From Nostoc sp. TCL26-01 (GTDB lineage Bacteria > Cyanobacteriota > Cyanobacteriia > Cyanobacteriales > Nostocaceae): a stretch of 64,000 nucleotides of DNA. The stretch covers positions 1,628,804 through 1,692,803 of the forward strand of contig NZ_CP040297.1 in assembly GCF_013393945.1 (NCBI RefSeq), given 5' to 3'. A program made the translations under genes and the position numbers. Of the stretch, positions 43,174 through 53,480 are shown piece by piece. Below the pieces are notes generated by a model. It was not told the DNA's origin, did no database searches, and was given only the letters and a program-made list of their open reading frames with translations. Position 1 is the first letter of the stretch, and each line of letters begins with the position of its first letter.

Positions 43174-43725
43174 ATGCCCCGTTCCTCATTCCCAGCCGTC
43201 TTGTTGGTAGACGGCTACAATATAATAGGCGCTTGGCCTTGTCTGAAAAAAACACGTGATAAAGATGGCTTAGAGGCTGCACGTTTGGAACTTGTGGAAG
43301 CAATGACCAGCTACAGCTCATTTCAAGGTTATGAGACGCAAATAGTTTTTGATGCTCATTACCAAAACACTGGCAGTAATAAGGAAGTTATTACAGAATT
43401 AGTTTCAGTCCATTACACAGATTTTGGACAAACCGCAGATACCTATATTGAAAAAATTTGTGCGTCTTTGCGCCCTCAAATGTCCTCACAGAGGATTTTT
43501 CGCGTTATTGTTGCTACATCAGATCGCGCACAGCAGTTAACCGTACAAGGGTATGGGGCTGAATGGTTGTCAGCACAACAACTCTGTGGGGAAGTGGAAA
43601 CTACAGTTTGTCGGATGCGGCAAAAATATCAAACTCGCAAACAATCTAAGAGCAGATTTTTGGCTAGTGCCATCGATGCTCAAGCACGGCAACGACTAGC
43701 TGAATTGCGGATGGGATTTAAGTAG
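43174..43725 (+). CDS. NYN-domain endoribonuclease (YacP/Rae1-like)
   Basis: A 183-residue PIN-like NYN-domain protein. The acidic active-site set is visible: LLVDGYNIIG with the first Asp, IVFDAHY, TADTYIEKI and ATSDRAQQ. Bacterial relatives such as Rae1 (YacP) cleave mRNA on the ribosome. The ATG at 43174 is used (MPRSSFPAVLLVD). A TTG nine bases upstream is also in frame. It is monocistronic. Confidence 0.87.
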   Translation: MPRSSFPAVLLVDGYNIIGAWPCLKKTRDKDGLEAARLELVEAMTSYSSFQGYETQIVFDAHYQNTGSNKEVITELVSVHYTDFGQTADTYIEKICASLRPQMSSQRIFRVIVATSDRAQQLTVQGYGAEWLSAQQLCGEVETTVCRMRQKYQTRKQSKSRFLASAIDAQARQRLAELRMGFK

Positions 43726-43873
43726 ATACTAGCATTCAACAATCTTGAATCTCTCATCAGAGACGATTTTGGCTGCAATATTCCAGACAAAACAGCATTG
43801 GCAAAAAAGATCGTTCAAGTACTTGCCAAATTCTATGACCTACGTTAATATGATAAATCGTGAGAGCAAACTT

Positions 43874-43945
<72 letters not shown>

Positions 43946-44250
43946 TTAAAATAAGTGTGTAAAACTGAAGTATCAAACTTCATGTTTTTTAGCAATGAGA
44001 TTCAAAAACCTTTGTTGCAAGATTCGAGTGTAACTTTTTTCATTTATGTATCATATGAGGCTTGTACTCAAGTGGTGTTAGTATTACAACAAAGACTGCG
44101 ATCGCAACTTGAACAAGAACCCTAAAGATTTTTTAGTAGAGAATGAAAATCCTTACTAGACAATGCCAGAGCTAAACTAGCAGCTTTTGTCAATGCAAAT
44201 GCACAAGATTTAGACAGCAGTTAAGTAAACTTGATTATTGATATAAAAAA

Positions 44251-44598
44251 ATGAAAAGCATTTTTAACACAATATTTTCAAGTATATCTGTGTCTTGGGG
44301 AATCTATTTTGTGGCTTTGATAGTCAATACACCCGTATTTGCTATTGATAACCCACAGATATCTAATGGTTTACTTCCCAGAGAACCAAACTTTTTTAGC
44401 CAGGGTAGAGAACAGTTTGAAGCAGAAATCAGACTTTTATTTCATAAAAGCCTAATGTCTCCAAGTAGTATCTTAAAAGGTATTCCAGATACAATAAAAA
44501 CTCAAGAACAGCTATTGCCTCTAGAAAATCCTCGCTCCTCACCTGTGGATACTAATAAATCTGAGTTGAATCAAATTGTTGATCACAGGGAAAATTAG
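44251..44598 (+). CDS. Secreted hypothetical protein
   Basis: A 115-residue protein with an N-terminal signal peptide (about residues 10-32, VSWGIYFVALIVNTPVFA). The mature part is polar, with no cysteines and no recognisable motif. The 305 bases before it, after tRNA-Asn, hold no clear gene. I do not recognise the family. Confidence 0.55.
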   Translation: MKSIFNTIFSSISVSWGIYFVALIVNTPVFAIDNPQISNGLLPREPNFFSQGREQFEAEIRLLFHKSLMSPSSILKGIPDTIKTQEQLLPLENPRSSPVDTNKSELNQIVDHREN

Positions 44599-44643
44599 AG
44601 TTTAAGACATAGATGACTTTTAACTTATGTAAAAGATGAATTG

Positions 44644-45564
44644 CTAACCTAAACAAGGTTCAATTGTAGCTAAAATCGACTTTGCTAGTGTGTGAAAATC
44701 GTAACCACCTTCTAAACCAAATAAAATTTTTCGCGTTATTCCTAAACAATAATTAGTGAATAAACCATAATCTTCTGGTTGCAAATTAACACTGGCTAGA
44801 GGATCATCAGCATTGCCATCATAACCAGCACTAACAATGAGTAAATCTGGTTGAAAATCAGTTAAAAATGGGATAATCTTTTTTTCCCACAATGGCTGAT
44901 AGACTGAGATATCACTACCAGGCGGTACGGGTAGATTCAGTACGTTATCATGAAAACCACGCTCTGTAGCTCTGCCAGTACCAGGATAACAGGGATATTG
45001 ATGGAGAGAACAATAGGCAATTTGCGGGTGAGTTTCCACGATCGCCTGAGTACCGTTACCATGATGTACATCCCAATCGAGAATAGCAACGCGATTGATT
45101 CCTGGTTGTTCTAAGGCATAAAAAGCAGCGATCGCCGCATTAGAAAATAAACAAAACCCCATCCCTGCATCACTTTCAGCATGATGTCCTGGTGGACGTG
45201 CGAGAACAAAAGCCGAATTTGCTGTTGTCAGTACGGTATCAATTCCATCTAACCAAGCACTCACAGCGAGTAACGCCACATCATAACTACGAGGAGATAT
45301 GGGAGTATCACCATCCAAATACCCACCACCAGTAGTAGCGATTTCCCTGACCTTATTGATGTATCCTGGACTATGAGCTTTTACCAAAAGCGGCATGAGA
45401 GAGGCGTTTTCTAGTGCTGGTGTCGGCTCATACCAAGCAATTTTTTTAGCAAAGACAGCATTCTTTAGGGCATAAACAATTGCTGTCAAACGTTCTGGTT
45501 TTTCTGGATGGTAGTTTCCAGTTTTATGATCTAAAAACTCATCAGAATAAATGACTGGTAGCAT
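44644..45564 (-). CDS. Histone deacetylase family hydrolase
   Basis: A 306-residue zinc amidohydrolase of the HDAC/acetoin utilisation (AcuC) superfamily. The active-site pattern is intact: LARPPGHHA with the His pair, ILDWDVHHGNGT with zinc ligands Asp and His, SAGYD with the third ligand, and LEGGYD near the end. Bacterial members remove acyl groups from lysines or polyamines. The substrate is unknown. It is close to the small acidic gene upstream (45 bases) in the same direction. Confidence 0.93.
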   Translation of the reverse strand: MLPVIYSDEFLDHKTGNYHPEKPERLTAIVYALKNAVFAKKIAWYEPTPALENASLMPLLVKAHSPGYINKVREIATTGGGYLDGDTPISPRSYDVALLAVSAWLDGIDTVLTTANSAFVLARPPGHHAESDAGMGFCLFSNAAIAAFYALEQPGINRVAILDWDVHHGNGTQAIVETHPQIAYCSLHQYPCYPGTGRATERGFHDNVLNLPVPPGSDISVYQPLWEKKIIPFLTDFQPDLLIVSAGYDGNADDPLASVNLQPEDYGLFTNYCLGITRKILFGLEGGYDFHTLAKSILATIEPCLG

Positions 45565-45609
45565 AAGTGGGAGATTGGCAGCAAGATACTGAATGACATT
45601 GTATCCTTA

Positions 45610-45822
45610 CTACTCTTTTGCGAAACCAGTCATCTCATCATTTGGTTCATCCAACATTTCTGGTACTAACGCTGGGTTAGTTTTGCGTTCTTCGGGAGGC
45701 TGTTCTCGAATTACATCATCCATTTTTGCAGGATGCTTAATTTTGTCCAAGACTTCTGGACTTAATTGTGAGTCATCTGGATTCATGTTCTGTGCTTGGC
45801 TCGGAACAGTCTCTTGATTCAT
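45610..45822 (-). CDS. Small acidic hypothetical protein
   Basis: A 70-residue polar, Pro/Glu/Asp-rich protein (NMNPDDSQLSPEVLDKIKHP, EQPPEERKTNPALVPEMLDE) likely to be disordered. I start at the ATG at 45822 (MNQETVPSQAQ). An in-frame ATG at 45840 gives six more hydrophobic residues. It lies just upstream of the HDAC-family gene and could be cotranscribed. Family unknown. Confidence 0.55.
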   Translation of the reverse strand: MNQETVPSQAQNMNPDDSQLSPEVLDKIKHPAKMDDVIREQPPEERKTNPALVPEMLDEPNDEMTGFAKE

Positions 45823-46001
45823 GATTATTAACTCAAACATACACGCACTAGCTTAAACTTTGGTATTGCTGACACACACTGTCTGAAGGCTGATCAACTC
45901 ACTATCTTGAGGCTAAAGATACTGTATCCAGGTTAAAGAGTATTACCATAAGAAATATCAAGAATCCGTAACATTTAATTTATTACGTTAGGAAATCAGT
46001 A

Positions 46002-47306
46002 GTGCTACCAAACAATAGCGATCGCCCAGATCAACCTCAACGCTGGAAGTTTTTGCAACTTTTTGGACTAGTAAGGCGTAATCCTTTGGTAATTTCGCGG
46101 TGGGTGTTTCGCTGGGTGGTGGTAGGGATTGTTTGTGGTTTATTTGCTGGTTTGTACTGGAATATTTTGGAATTCATGACTCACCAACTGCAACGATTTG
46201 AGGGTGTGAGTCTGCTAATTGTCATGCCAATAGCAGGATTAATTATTGGCTTGGTAATTCATTTTTTAGGCAATCCAGGGGAAATTGCTGTGATTGTCGA
46301 TAATATCCATTTTCGCGGTGGGCGCTTGGATGCGCGTAAAAACCCGGCCATGCTTCTGGCTTCTTTGGTGAGTATAGCGGCTGGAGGAAGCGCCGGCCCA
46401 GAAGCGCCACTGGTACAAGTTACGGGTTCTTTTGGGACGTGGGTAGGCGATCGCTTGCAACTCCAAGGCGAAGATTTTCGCTCCATGAGTTTAGCGGCGA
46501 TGGCGGCTGGCTTTACTGCCTTGTTTGGTTCACCCTTGGGTGGGGCGATGTTTGCCTTAGAGATTCTGCACCATCAGCATATTGTCGAGTACTACGAAGC
46601 CTTGATGCCAGCTATCGTATCGAGTTGTGCTAGTTATCTGGTATTTGCTTTGATCACTCACTTAGGAATTGCGCCCACTTGGCACTTTCCCCAATACCGT
46701 TTAGAAAATGTCGATGATTTTATTGTGGCAGTTCTCTTGGGGGTTGTAGGGGCGATCGCCGGATGGGTGTTTATGGTAATTTTTCGTGGCTGTGACAGAC
46801 TGTTGACGATGATTCCCAGCCCTGTATATGTACGTACTACTGTAGCAGGATTAGGATTAGGGATTTTAGCAGCTTTATTACCCTTAACTCGTTATTTTGG
46901 ACATGAAGAATTAGATGCAGTTCTGACTACTAGTTTTTCTGGAGTTTTTCTCTTAGTTCTAGCGTTGGGTAAAATGACAGCCATCAGTGTGACAGTCACT
47001 GGTGGATGGCGTGGTGGGTTTATTATCCCTTTATTTTTCACTGGTGCTTGTATTGGTAAAGCCGTAGCAATTTTAGTTCCGGGACTGAATCCAGCACTGG
47101 CGATGATTTGCACAATGGCGGCTATTAATGCAGCCGTGACCCGCACACCAATAAGTACAACTTTATTGTTAGCAAAATTGACTAATTTTCATCCTTTCAC
47201 GCCAATCCTTTTTGCTAGCTTAGTGGGATTTTTTCTAGCGCCAAAAGCTCCTTTAATAGCATCTCAACTCAAGACACAGCAATATTTTGAAGAAGTAGAA
47301 AAATAA
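46002..47306 (+). CDS. ClC-family chloride channel/transporter
   Basis: A 434-residue ClC protein with about 10-12 hydrophobic segments. The first selectivity motif is present as GSAGPEAPLVQV (Ser130-Ala131-Gly132-Pro133-Glu134), and the later GGWRGGFIIPLFFTGACIG and AAINAAVTRTPISTTLLLAK are typical. In the usual GREGP motif the gating Glu precedes Gly-Pro. Here that position is Ala131, with a Glu just after Pro, a variant known in a subgroup of bacterial ClCs. It lacks a C-terminal CBS pair. The start is a GTG with AGGAA upstream. Confidence 0.88.
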   Translation: MLPNNSDRPDQPQRWKFLQLFGLVRRNPLVISRWVFRWVVVGIVCGLFAGLYWNILEFMTHQLQRFEGVSLLIVMPIAGLIIGLVIHFLGNPGEIAVIVDNIHFRGGRLDARKNPAMLLASLVSIAAGGSAGPEAPLVQVTGSFGTWVGDRLQLQGEDFRSMSLAAMAAGFTALFGSPLGGAMFALEILHHQHIVEYYEALMPAIVSSCASYLVFALITHLGIAPTWHFPQYRLENVDDFIVAVLLGVVGAIAGWVFMVIFRGCDRLLTMIPSPVYVRTTVAGLGLGILAALLPLTRYFGHEELDAVLTTSFSGVFLLVLALGKMTAISVTVTGGWRGGFIIPLFFTGACIGKAVAILVPGLNPALAMICTMAAINAAVTRTPISTTLLLAKLTNFHPFTPILFASLVGFFLAPKAPLIASQLKTQQYFEEVEK

Positions 47307-47539
47307 AATTTTACAGACAAAAAAGTCTTTTAATTTTTAATTGTAATTAAGTAAACACAATCAACTTAATTACAACAACATTTTTGACGGTTTTGATGAG
47401 GAACTAACCCGGCAGACTACGGCAATATTGTGTTAGAATTATAGCAAAATATGGCAATTATTCAAGAGAAATTTGGCATAATTTTGCGCTTTGTCAAGTG
47501 AGAAGGCTAAAATCTAAATTTTTTGGAGTTTTTTAGGTT

Positions 47540-50134
47540 ATGACAACCTCACAGGAGAGGATTATCCCAACTGATCTGCGGAACGAAATGTCCCGGTCTT
47601 ATCTGGAATACGCCATGAGTGTGATAGTAGGTAGGGCGCTACCAGATGCCAGGGATGGTCTAAAACCTGTGCATCGTCGCATCCTCTACGCTATGCACGA
47701 GCTGGGATTAACTCACGATCGCCCGTTTCGGAAATGCGCCCGTGTGGTGGGGGAAGTGTTGGGTAAATATCACCCCCACGGCGATACAGCAGTGTATGAT
47801 GCCTTGGTGCGGATGGCGCAGGATTTTTCCATGCGATCGCCCCTGATTAACGGACATGGTAACTTCGGTTCTGTAGATAACGATCCCCCGGCGGCGATGC
47901 GTTATACAGAATGTCGCTTGCAAGCCTTAACCAGTGCTGCCCTCCTGCAAGACATCGAATCGGAAACAGTAGATTTTGCTGACAACTTCGACGGTTCCCA
48001 ACAAGAACCAACAGTTCTACCGTCCCGCATCCCCCAGTTACTACTCAATGGTTCCTCTGGGATTGCTGTGGGTATGGCAACCAATATTCCTCCCCACAAC
48101 TTAGGCGAATTGATTGATGGATTAGTAGCACTGATTCATAATCCAGAAATCACCGATATCCAGTTGATGCAGCAACACATCCACGGGCCAGACTTCCCGA
48201 CAGGGGCATTGATTTTGGGGACAGCCGGGATTAAAGAAGCCTACACCACCGGACGCGGTTCGATCACCATGCGTGGTGTCGCTAATATTGAAACAGTGGA
48301 ACAACGGGGACGGCCAGATAGAGAAGCCATCATTGTTACAGCATTACCATACCAAACCAACAAAGCTGCCCTGATCGAAAAAATTGCCGAGTTGGTGAAC
48401 GACAAGCGAATTGAAGGAATTGCAGATATCCGTGATGAAAGCGATCGCGATGGGATGCGTATCGTCATCGAACTCAAGCGCGATGCTTATCCTCGTGTGG
48501 TGTTGAACAACCTCTACAAGCAAACACCAATCCAAGCCAACTTTGGGGCGAATATGTTGGCCCTCGTGGACGGTGAACCCCAAACCCTCACCATCAAGCA
48601 ATTCTTAGAAGTCTTCCTCGACTTCCGGATCGAATCCATCAACAGGCGTACCCGTTACGAACTGCGGAAAGCGGAAGAACGCGACCACATTTTACAAGGT
48701 TTATTAATTGCCCTGGCACAGCTAGACGCAATCATTAATTTGATTCGTCATGCACCCGATGCACCCACAGCCAAAGGGGAGCTAATTACCACCTACGGAC
48801 TGTCGGAAGTGCAAGCCGATGCCATTTTACAAATGCAGCTACGGCGGTTAACTGCTCTAGAAGCCGACAAAATCCGTCAAGAACACGAAGATTTACAAAA
48901 CCAAATTGCCGATTTACAAGATATTTTGGCACGACGGGAAAGGGTATTAGACATTGTTGAAACCGAAATTACCCAAATCAAAACTAGCTTTGCCACACCT
49001 CGGCGGACAGTCATTACTCATGGTGAAGGCGACATCGATGATCAAGACCTAATTGCTAACGAAAAAGCCATAATTTTGGTGACAGAGCAAGGTTACATCA
49101 AACGGATGCCTGTCAACACCTTTGAAGCTCAAAGCCGTGCCACCAGAGGCAAAGCCGCCGCCAAAGTCAAAGATGATGATACTGTTGAACATTTCTTGAC
49201 TTGTTGCGATCATGACAGCGTTTTATTCTTTAGCGATCGCGGTGTCGTCTACTGCTTGAAAGCCTATCAAATCCCCGTTAGTTCTCGCACCAGTCGCGGT
49301 ACACCCATCGTCCAATTACTCCCCATTCCCAAAGAGGAAAAAATCACCTCCATCGTCCCTGTGGATGAGTTTACCAGTGAAGAATATCTGGTCATGCTCA
49401 CCAAAGGCGGCAACATTAAGAAAACAGAATTAGCAGCCTTTAGTAATATTCGCGCCAACGGCTTAATTGCTATCTCTTTAGAAGAAGGTGATCAACTGCG
49501 GTGGGTACGTCGTGCCAGAGTCGAAGACAGCATAATTGTTGGTTCTCGTCAAGGTATGGCCATTCACTTTAGATGTACCCACGAACAACTCCGTCCTCTG
49601 GGTAGAGCGACTCGTGGCGTAAAATCCATGAAACTGAAAAAAGGTGATGAATTAGTGGGGATGGATATTCTCCCGGCGGCAATTTTAGAGACCTTGAACA
49701 CCGAGGAAGTAGAAATCGACGAGATGGAAACCGAAGAGATCGAAACCACCGAAGAAACTGCAGAAGTGGCAGAAGTTGCCGATAACAATAGTGGTGGCCC
49801 TTGGGTGTTGGTAATCACAACAGGAGGATACGGTAAGCGCGTACCGGTTGGGCAATTCCGCCTACAAAATCGAGCTGGTCAAGGTTTGATGGCTACCAAA
49901 TTTAAAAACCGCAAAACTAAAGACCAATTAGCCACTCTCGGTATCGTCAACAACGATAATGAAATCATGATGGTGACAAATCGGGGGATCATTATTCGGC
50001 AAGCTGTGAATGCAATTTCTATCCAATCGCGATCGGCCACTGGTGTAAGAGTCCAACGCCTCGACGAAGACGATGCAATTACCGGAGTAGCAATAGTTCC
50101 CCCCGATACAGGCGATGCGGCAGAAGCTGAATAA
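47540..50134 (+). CDS. gyrA: DNA gyrase subunit A
   Basis: An 864-residue type IIA topoisomerase subunit. The catalytic tyrosine is Tyr122 ([10 protein letters not shown]), and the quinolone-resistance region reads [20 protein letters not shown] with Thr at position 83. The C-terminal half has six beta-pinwheel blades, with an acidic Glu/Thr-rich insertion (about residues 720-750). The GyrA box, which is QRRGGKG in E. coli, is degenerate here (QSRATRGK at 531-538). The gene overlaps lnt by 20 bases. ParC-like function cannot be excluded without the genome's other copies. Confidence 0.9.
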   Translation: MTTSQERIIPTDLRNEMSRSYLEYAMSVIVGRALPDARDGLKPVHRRILYAMHELGLTHDRPFRKCARVVGEVLGKYHPHGDTAVYDALVRMAQDFSMRSPLINGHGNFGSVDNDPPAAMRYTECRLQALTSAALLQDIESETVDFADNFDGSQQEPTVLPSRIPQLLLNGSSGIAVGMATNIPPHNLGELIDGLVALIHNPEITDIQLMQQHIHGPDFPTGALILGTAGIKEAYTTGRGSITMRGVANIETVEQRGRPDREAIIVTALPYQTNKAALIEKIAELVNDKRIEGIADIRDESDRDGMRIVIELKRDAYPRVVLNNLYKQTPIQANFGANMLALVDGEPQTLTIKQFLEVFLDFRIESINRRTRYELRKAEERDHILQGLLIALAQLDAIINLIRHAPDAPTAKGELITTYGLSEVQADAILQMQLRRLTALEADKIRQEHEDLQNQIADLQDILARRERVLDIVETEITQIKTSFATPRRTVITHGEGDIDDQDLIANEKAIILVTEQGYIKRMPVNTFEAQSRATRGKAAAKVKDDDTVEHFLTCCDHDSVLFFSDRGVVYCLKAYQIPVSSRTSRGTPIVQLLPIPKEEKITSIVPVDEFTSEEYLVMLTKGGNIKKTELAAFSNIRANGLIAISLEEGDQLRWVRRARVEDSIIVGSRQGMAIHFRCTHEQLRPLGRATRGVKSMKLKKGDELVGMDILPAAILETLNTEEVEIDEMETEEIETTEETAEVAEVADNNSGGPWVLVITTGGYGKRVPVGQFRLQNRAGQGLMATKFKNRKTKDQLATLGIVNNDNEIMMVTNRGIIIRQAVNAISIQSRSATGVRVQRLDEDDAITGVAIVPPDTGDAAEAE

Positions 50135-51686
50135 ATATCAGGGAGATCGGCTAATATCCTTACTCCCTGCTCTAATTGCCTTAACTAGTGGCATTTTCAT
50201 GGGGCTAACCGTAGCCCCTTTTGGCGCATGGTTCCTAGCGTGGATTGCCCTAACTCCCCTGTGGATATTCATAGTTATTTCCGCCAAGAGAAAAAACCCA
50301 TCTCCCCCTCCCCTTCTCCTTGGCCTACTCTGGGGTATCGGTTATCACAGCGTTGCCCTATTTTGGATCACTGGCATTCATCCTATGGATTGGCTAGGCG
50401 TTCCCTGGTGGCCAAGCTTGGCCATCACAGGATTTTGCTGGTCATTCGTCAGCCTTTACGGAGGAGTATTCGTTGCTATTTGGGCAGCTTGTTTGGTGCG
50501 TCTTGCCCAGCAAAAAACCTGGTCACGTATCCTTGTGGCTACAGCTATATGGTGCGGATTAGAGAGCCTTTGGAGTGCGGGGCCTTTGTGGTGGAGTTCC
50601 CTAGCTTATACCCAATCTCCTCACAACTTAGTCATTTTACACCTTGGGCAACTATCCGGGCCGAATTTTGTCACAGCAGCACTGGTGAGTGTCAATGGTT
50701 TAATTGCTGAAGCTTGGATCAATCGTCAAGATGCCGCACCCATTCGCCTAGTGAATAAATATTTAGCAGTAGCGGTAGGATTATTAATTACTCTACATCT
50801 AATTGGTTTTATCTTATACACTCGTCCGATTGCCCAACCCCCAGCTACAGCTTTAAAAGTGGGTATTGTTCAAGGCAATATCCCCAACAAAATGAAGCTG
50901 TTGCCCCAAGGAGTTCGCCGGGCGATTACAGGTTACACAGAAGGGTATTTAACTTTGGTAAATCAAGGCGTAGAGGCAGTTTTAACACCAGAAGGAGCAT
51001 TACCTTTTTTTCAACGTGATTTAGCTACAACTCCTCTAGTATCGGCTATTCAGAAAAAAGGCATCGTTGCTTGGGTAGGAGCTTTTGGTGAAAAAGGACG
51101 CAGTTATACCAACAGCTTATTTACTATCAACAGTAAAGGCGAAGTTATTAGCCGCTATGATAAAGCCAAACTAGTACCTTTAGGAGAATATATTCCCTTT
51201 GAAGGAATTATTGGTGGCTTGATTCAGCGCTTGTCTCCACTGGATGAACATCAAGTTCCCGGTTCACCAAATCAAGTTTTTGACACGCCTTTTGGTCGGG
51301 CGATTGTGGGGATATGTTACGAATCTGCTTTTCCCCAAGTTTTTCGTCGGCAAGCAGCAATTGGTGGAGAATTTATCCTGAGTGCGTCCAATGATGCTCA
51401 TTACAGTGCGGCTATGCCATTCCAGCACCATGCTCAGGATATCATGCGGGCAATTGAAACTGATAGATGGTCAGTGCGGGCAACAAATACAGGCTATTCA
51501 GCTTTTGTTGATCCCCACGGTAAAACTTTGTGGATGTCTGGATACAATGTTTACGCAACTCATGCAGCAACTATTTATCGCCGCCAAACACAAACTTTAT
51601 ACGTGCGTTGGGGGGATTGGTTGACCCCTTTATTATTTGGTTTAAGTGCGTTGTCTCAATTCGTAATTAAGACTAGAGAATTATGA
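50115..51686 (+). CDS. lnt: Apolipoprotein N-acyltransferase
   Basis: A 523-residue inner membrane enzyme that N-acylates the diacylglyceryl cysteine of lipoproteins. About six to eight N-terminal membrane helices are followed by a nitrilase-like periplasmic domain with the catalytic triad Glu293 (TPEGALPF), Lys352 (AKLVPLGEY) and Cys401 (GICYESAF). A final membrane helix is at the C-terminus. The start overlaps the gyrA end by 20 bases in another frame, suggesting coupled translation. This overlap is an unusual partnership for gyrA. Confidence 0.92.
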   Translation: MRQKLNKYQGDRLISLLPALIALTSGIFMGLTVAPFGAWFLAWIALTPLWIFIVISAKRKNPSPPPLLLGLLWGIGYHSVALFWITGIHPMDWLGVPWWPSLAITGFCWSFVSLYGGVFVAIWAACLVRLAQQKTWSRILVATAIWCGLESLWSAGPLWWSSLAYTQSPHNLVILHLGQLSGPNFVTAALVSVNGLIAEAWINRQDAAPIRLVNKYLAVAVGLLITLHLIGFILYTRPIAQPPATALKVGIVQGNIPNKMKLLPQGVRRAITGYTEGYLTLVNQGVEAVLTPEGALPFFQRDLATTPLVSAIQKKGIVAWVGAFGEKGRSYTNSLFTINSKGEVISRYDKAKLVPLGEYIPFEGIIGGLIQRLSPLDEHQVPGSPNQVFDTPFGRAIVGICYESAFPQVFRRQAAIGGEFILSASNDAHYSAAMPFQHHAQDIMRAIETDRWSVRATNTGYSAFVDPHGKTLWMSGYNVYATHAATIYRRQTQTLYVRWGDWLTPLLFGLSALSQFVIKTREL

Positions 51687-51732
51687 TTGAGTTGATATGG
51701 TCACTGATTGTGATTCACAGAGGGGTTATGGT

Positions 51733-52068
51733 ATGGAAAGCTTAGAGCAACGCAAGTTGTTATCTGCACTGAGTCATGGGGCGATATTTTTTAGTTCGAC
51801 GATAGTGTCTATTGGTATACCTATTGCCATTTTGTTGCTGAGTGAAGATTCTGTTGTCAAAGCTAATGCTAAAGAATCGTTGAATTTTCACATCAACCTT
51901 TACATCTACGGAATTATTTTTGCTTTGCTGATTTTCGTAGTCATTGGCTTTTTTCTGTTGATTGGCTTAGGAGTGATCAGTATTATCATGCCAATCATCG
52001 CCATTATCAAAGTTCTCAATGAGCCGAATGTGCCGTATCGCTATCCGTTTATTTTTCGTTTGGTGTAA
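51733..52068 (+). CDS. DUF4870 family membrane protein
   Basis: A 111-residue protein with three hydrophobic segments. The DUF4870 features are LSALSHGAIFFSSTIVSIGI, the charged AKESLNFHINLYIYGIIFAL loop-helix and a short final helix. I start at ATG 51733 (MESLEQRKLLSAL), preceded by AGAGGGG, because the extension to 51697 is polar and not family-like. Function unknown. It follows lnt by 46 bases. Confidence 0.85.
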   Translation: MESLEQRKLLSALSHGAIFFSSTIVSIGIPIAILLLSEDSVVKANAKESLNFHINLYIYGIIFALLIFVVIGFFLLIGLGVISIIMPIIAIIKVLNEPNVPYRYPFIFRLV

Positions 52069-52123
52069 TTAATGCTGAGTTACGAGTGAAGATCCTCACT
52101 CAGTACTCAGCACGGACTTATCC

Positions 52124-52513
52124 TTATTCACTGATCACTGAAGCACAAGCTTGAGCAGCTTGCCATAGTTTATGTAAGAAGAACTCTGTGCGATCGCTCA
52201 TCATCGTGACGAACACACCATCAGCATCTTCTGCACCATCTGATAGCCAACTACCACGCAGAGTAACCTCTAGATACTCAGGATCACAAACCGACAGATC
52301 AATGATTTCACTGTCAGCACGTTTAGCTTCTGCCTTGAGTGCTTCAATTCCTGGTAAATCCACAGGTAGCAAAAAGGACGCGGTGCTAGGTGCAACACAT
52401 AAATTTTGACTAAGACGTAGTGCTAAGATGACTCTTTGTCCTACCCATTCCTCTAGGGACATTGTTGAACACTCTAAATAAAAGCTGTTTTCCGTGTAAA
52501 TTAATTTCAGCAT
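52124..52513 (-). CDS. Cyanobacterial hypothetical protein
   Basis: A 129-residue soluble protein (LKLIYTENSFYLECSTMSLE at the start, then RVILALRLSQNL and FFLHKLWQAAQACAS at the end), mostly alpha/beta. I start at ATG 52513, since upstream in-frame codons overlap the HNH gene region. It is 16 bases downstream of the HNH endonuclease gene and probably shares its transcript. Family unknown. Confidence 0.7.
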   Translation of the reverse strand: MLKLIYTENSFYLECSTMSLEEWVGQRVILALRLSQNLCVAPSTASFLLPVDLPGIEALKAEAKRADSEIIDLSVCDPEYLEVTLRGSWLSDGAEDADGVFVTMMSDRTEFFLHKLWQAAQACASVISE

Positions 52514-52529
52514 TCCTTCTGCTCTCCTG

Positions 52530-53063
52530 TTATTCCAGGTTTGCTTGCACATCGATCCAGAACTGTGTGGCACTGTCACGCCAAGCTTCACTAACTGCAA
52601 AGGCTACCGCCGGATGGACTGGTGCTTTCGGTTTGTGACGTAATGGCATCCCCGCTTCTGTGGGAGTGCGATCGCCTTTACGTGAGTTACATCTAGCACA
52701 AGCTGCAACTACGTTATCCCAAGTGTGAGAACCACCTCTAGACTTAGGAATGACGTGATCTAGCGTCAGACGTTTATTGCTACCGCAATATTGACAACTA
52801 TGATGATCTCGTCGCAAAACCTCCCGCCGATTCACAGGTGGAACTTTCCATGTCCGTTCAATAGAAGCGATTGTTAAGCGAATATGTTTTGGAACATCAA
52901 CTATCAAACTAGGTGAATGAACTCGCCATCCCTTGTCTGTAGAACCAACTAAAGGTTCAGCCTTGTTGGTAATTAATAGTGCGATCGCTCGCTTGATATT
53001 GACTCGACACAGTGGTAAGTAATTTTGCGAAAATACCACCACAGATTGCTCTAACACTGGCAT
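52530..53063 (-). CDS. HNH endonuclease domain protein
   Basis: A 177-residue protein with an N-terminal domain (VFSQNYLPLCRVNIKRAIAL) and a central zinc-bound HNH nuclease (CQYCGSNKRLTLDHVIPKSR, then GGSHTWDNVVAACARCNSRK). The two CXXC pairs bind a structural zinc, and His/Asn are in place. Similar proteins are common in cyanobacteria, with unknown targets. The ATG at 53063 (MPVLEQSV) is used over one at 53075. The downstream hypothetical gene is probably in the same operon. Confidence 0.87.
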   Translation of the reverse strand: MPVLEQSVVVFSQNYLPLCRVNIKRAIALLITNKAEPLVGSTDKGWRVHSPSLIVDVPKHIRLTIASIERTWKVPPVNRREVLRRDHHSCQYCGSNKRLTLDHVIPKSRGGSHTWDNVVAACARCNSRKGDRTPTEAGMPLRHKPKAPVHPAVAFAVSEAWRDSATQFWIDVQANLE

Positions 53064-53103
53064 TGCGATAGCCACAGCTTTACTTTCACTCCTGAATAAA
53101 AAA

Positions 53104-53132
53104 CCCCCGCTTCTGGTTTGAGTGAAGCGGGG
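53104..53132 (-). terminator. Rho-independent terminator for the gene at 53163-53411
   Basis: A 10-bp stem (cccccgcttc/gaagcggggg) with a 9-base loop. On the minus strand the second arm is followed by TTTTTTATTC. It lies between the hypothetical gene upstream and the HNH start. Confidence 0.8.
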
Positions 53133-53162
53133 GTGAAAAATTGACCTAACAGTTTTTCGGTC

Positions 53163-53411
53163 TTATTTTGGTACAGCATCTCTCTGTCTGTACCTCCCGC
53201 TTCTTGTGTCTAGTTGTGGTTTGGCATTCAGCCCATCAATAATGACCGATATAAAGTCATGATTCTCATATGTGATTTGCCCAATATTTTGGCTACCATC
53301 GCCCATAAATAAATACTCCACTCCCACAGCGCTTGATTCCCAACTGGCTCGGTAGTTGGTGGGGCGCAAAGAAGTAGAGTTTGAGTAAATGGGTTTCACA
53401 GAAAATTTCAC
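53163..53411 (-). CDS. Small hypothetical protein
   Basis: An 82-residue ORF from GTG at 53411, with AAAGGA about 11 bases upstream. The sequence is polar and beta-rich (KPIYSNSTSLRPTNYRASWE, VGVEYLFMGDGSQNIGQI). It is followed by a strong terminator on the same strand, which supports expression. The family is unknown, and the product is divergent from the RHH gene to the right. Confidence 0.55.
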   Translation of the reverse strand: MKFSVKPIYSNSTSLRPTNYRASWESSAVGVEYLFMGDGSQNIGQITYENHDFISVIIDGLNAKPQLDTRSGRYRQRDAVPK

Positions 53412-53480
53412 CTATTGAACATTCCTTTAAACATACTACACTTGTATTACTATCCTGTCCATACTTCAAGGAGAAAAATC

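Noticed and set aside
44040..44250. Possible small gene between tRNA-Asn and the secreted protein
   Set aside because: No frame has a start with ribosome site or a sensible composition, and stops are frequent.
47708..49818. Several minus-strand frames inside gyrA
   Set aside because: They are shadows of a strongly conserved plus-strand gene, with low-complexity Ser/Thr/Pro composition.
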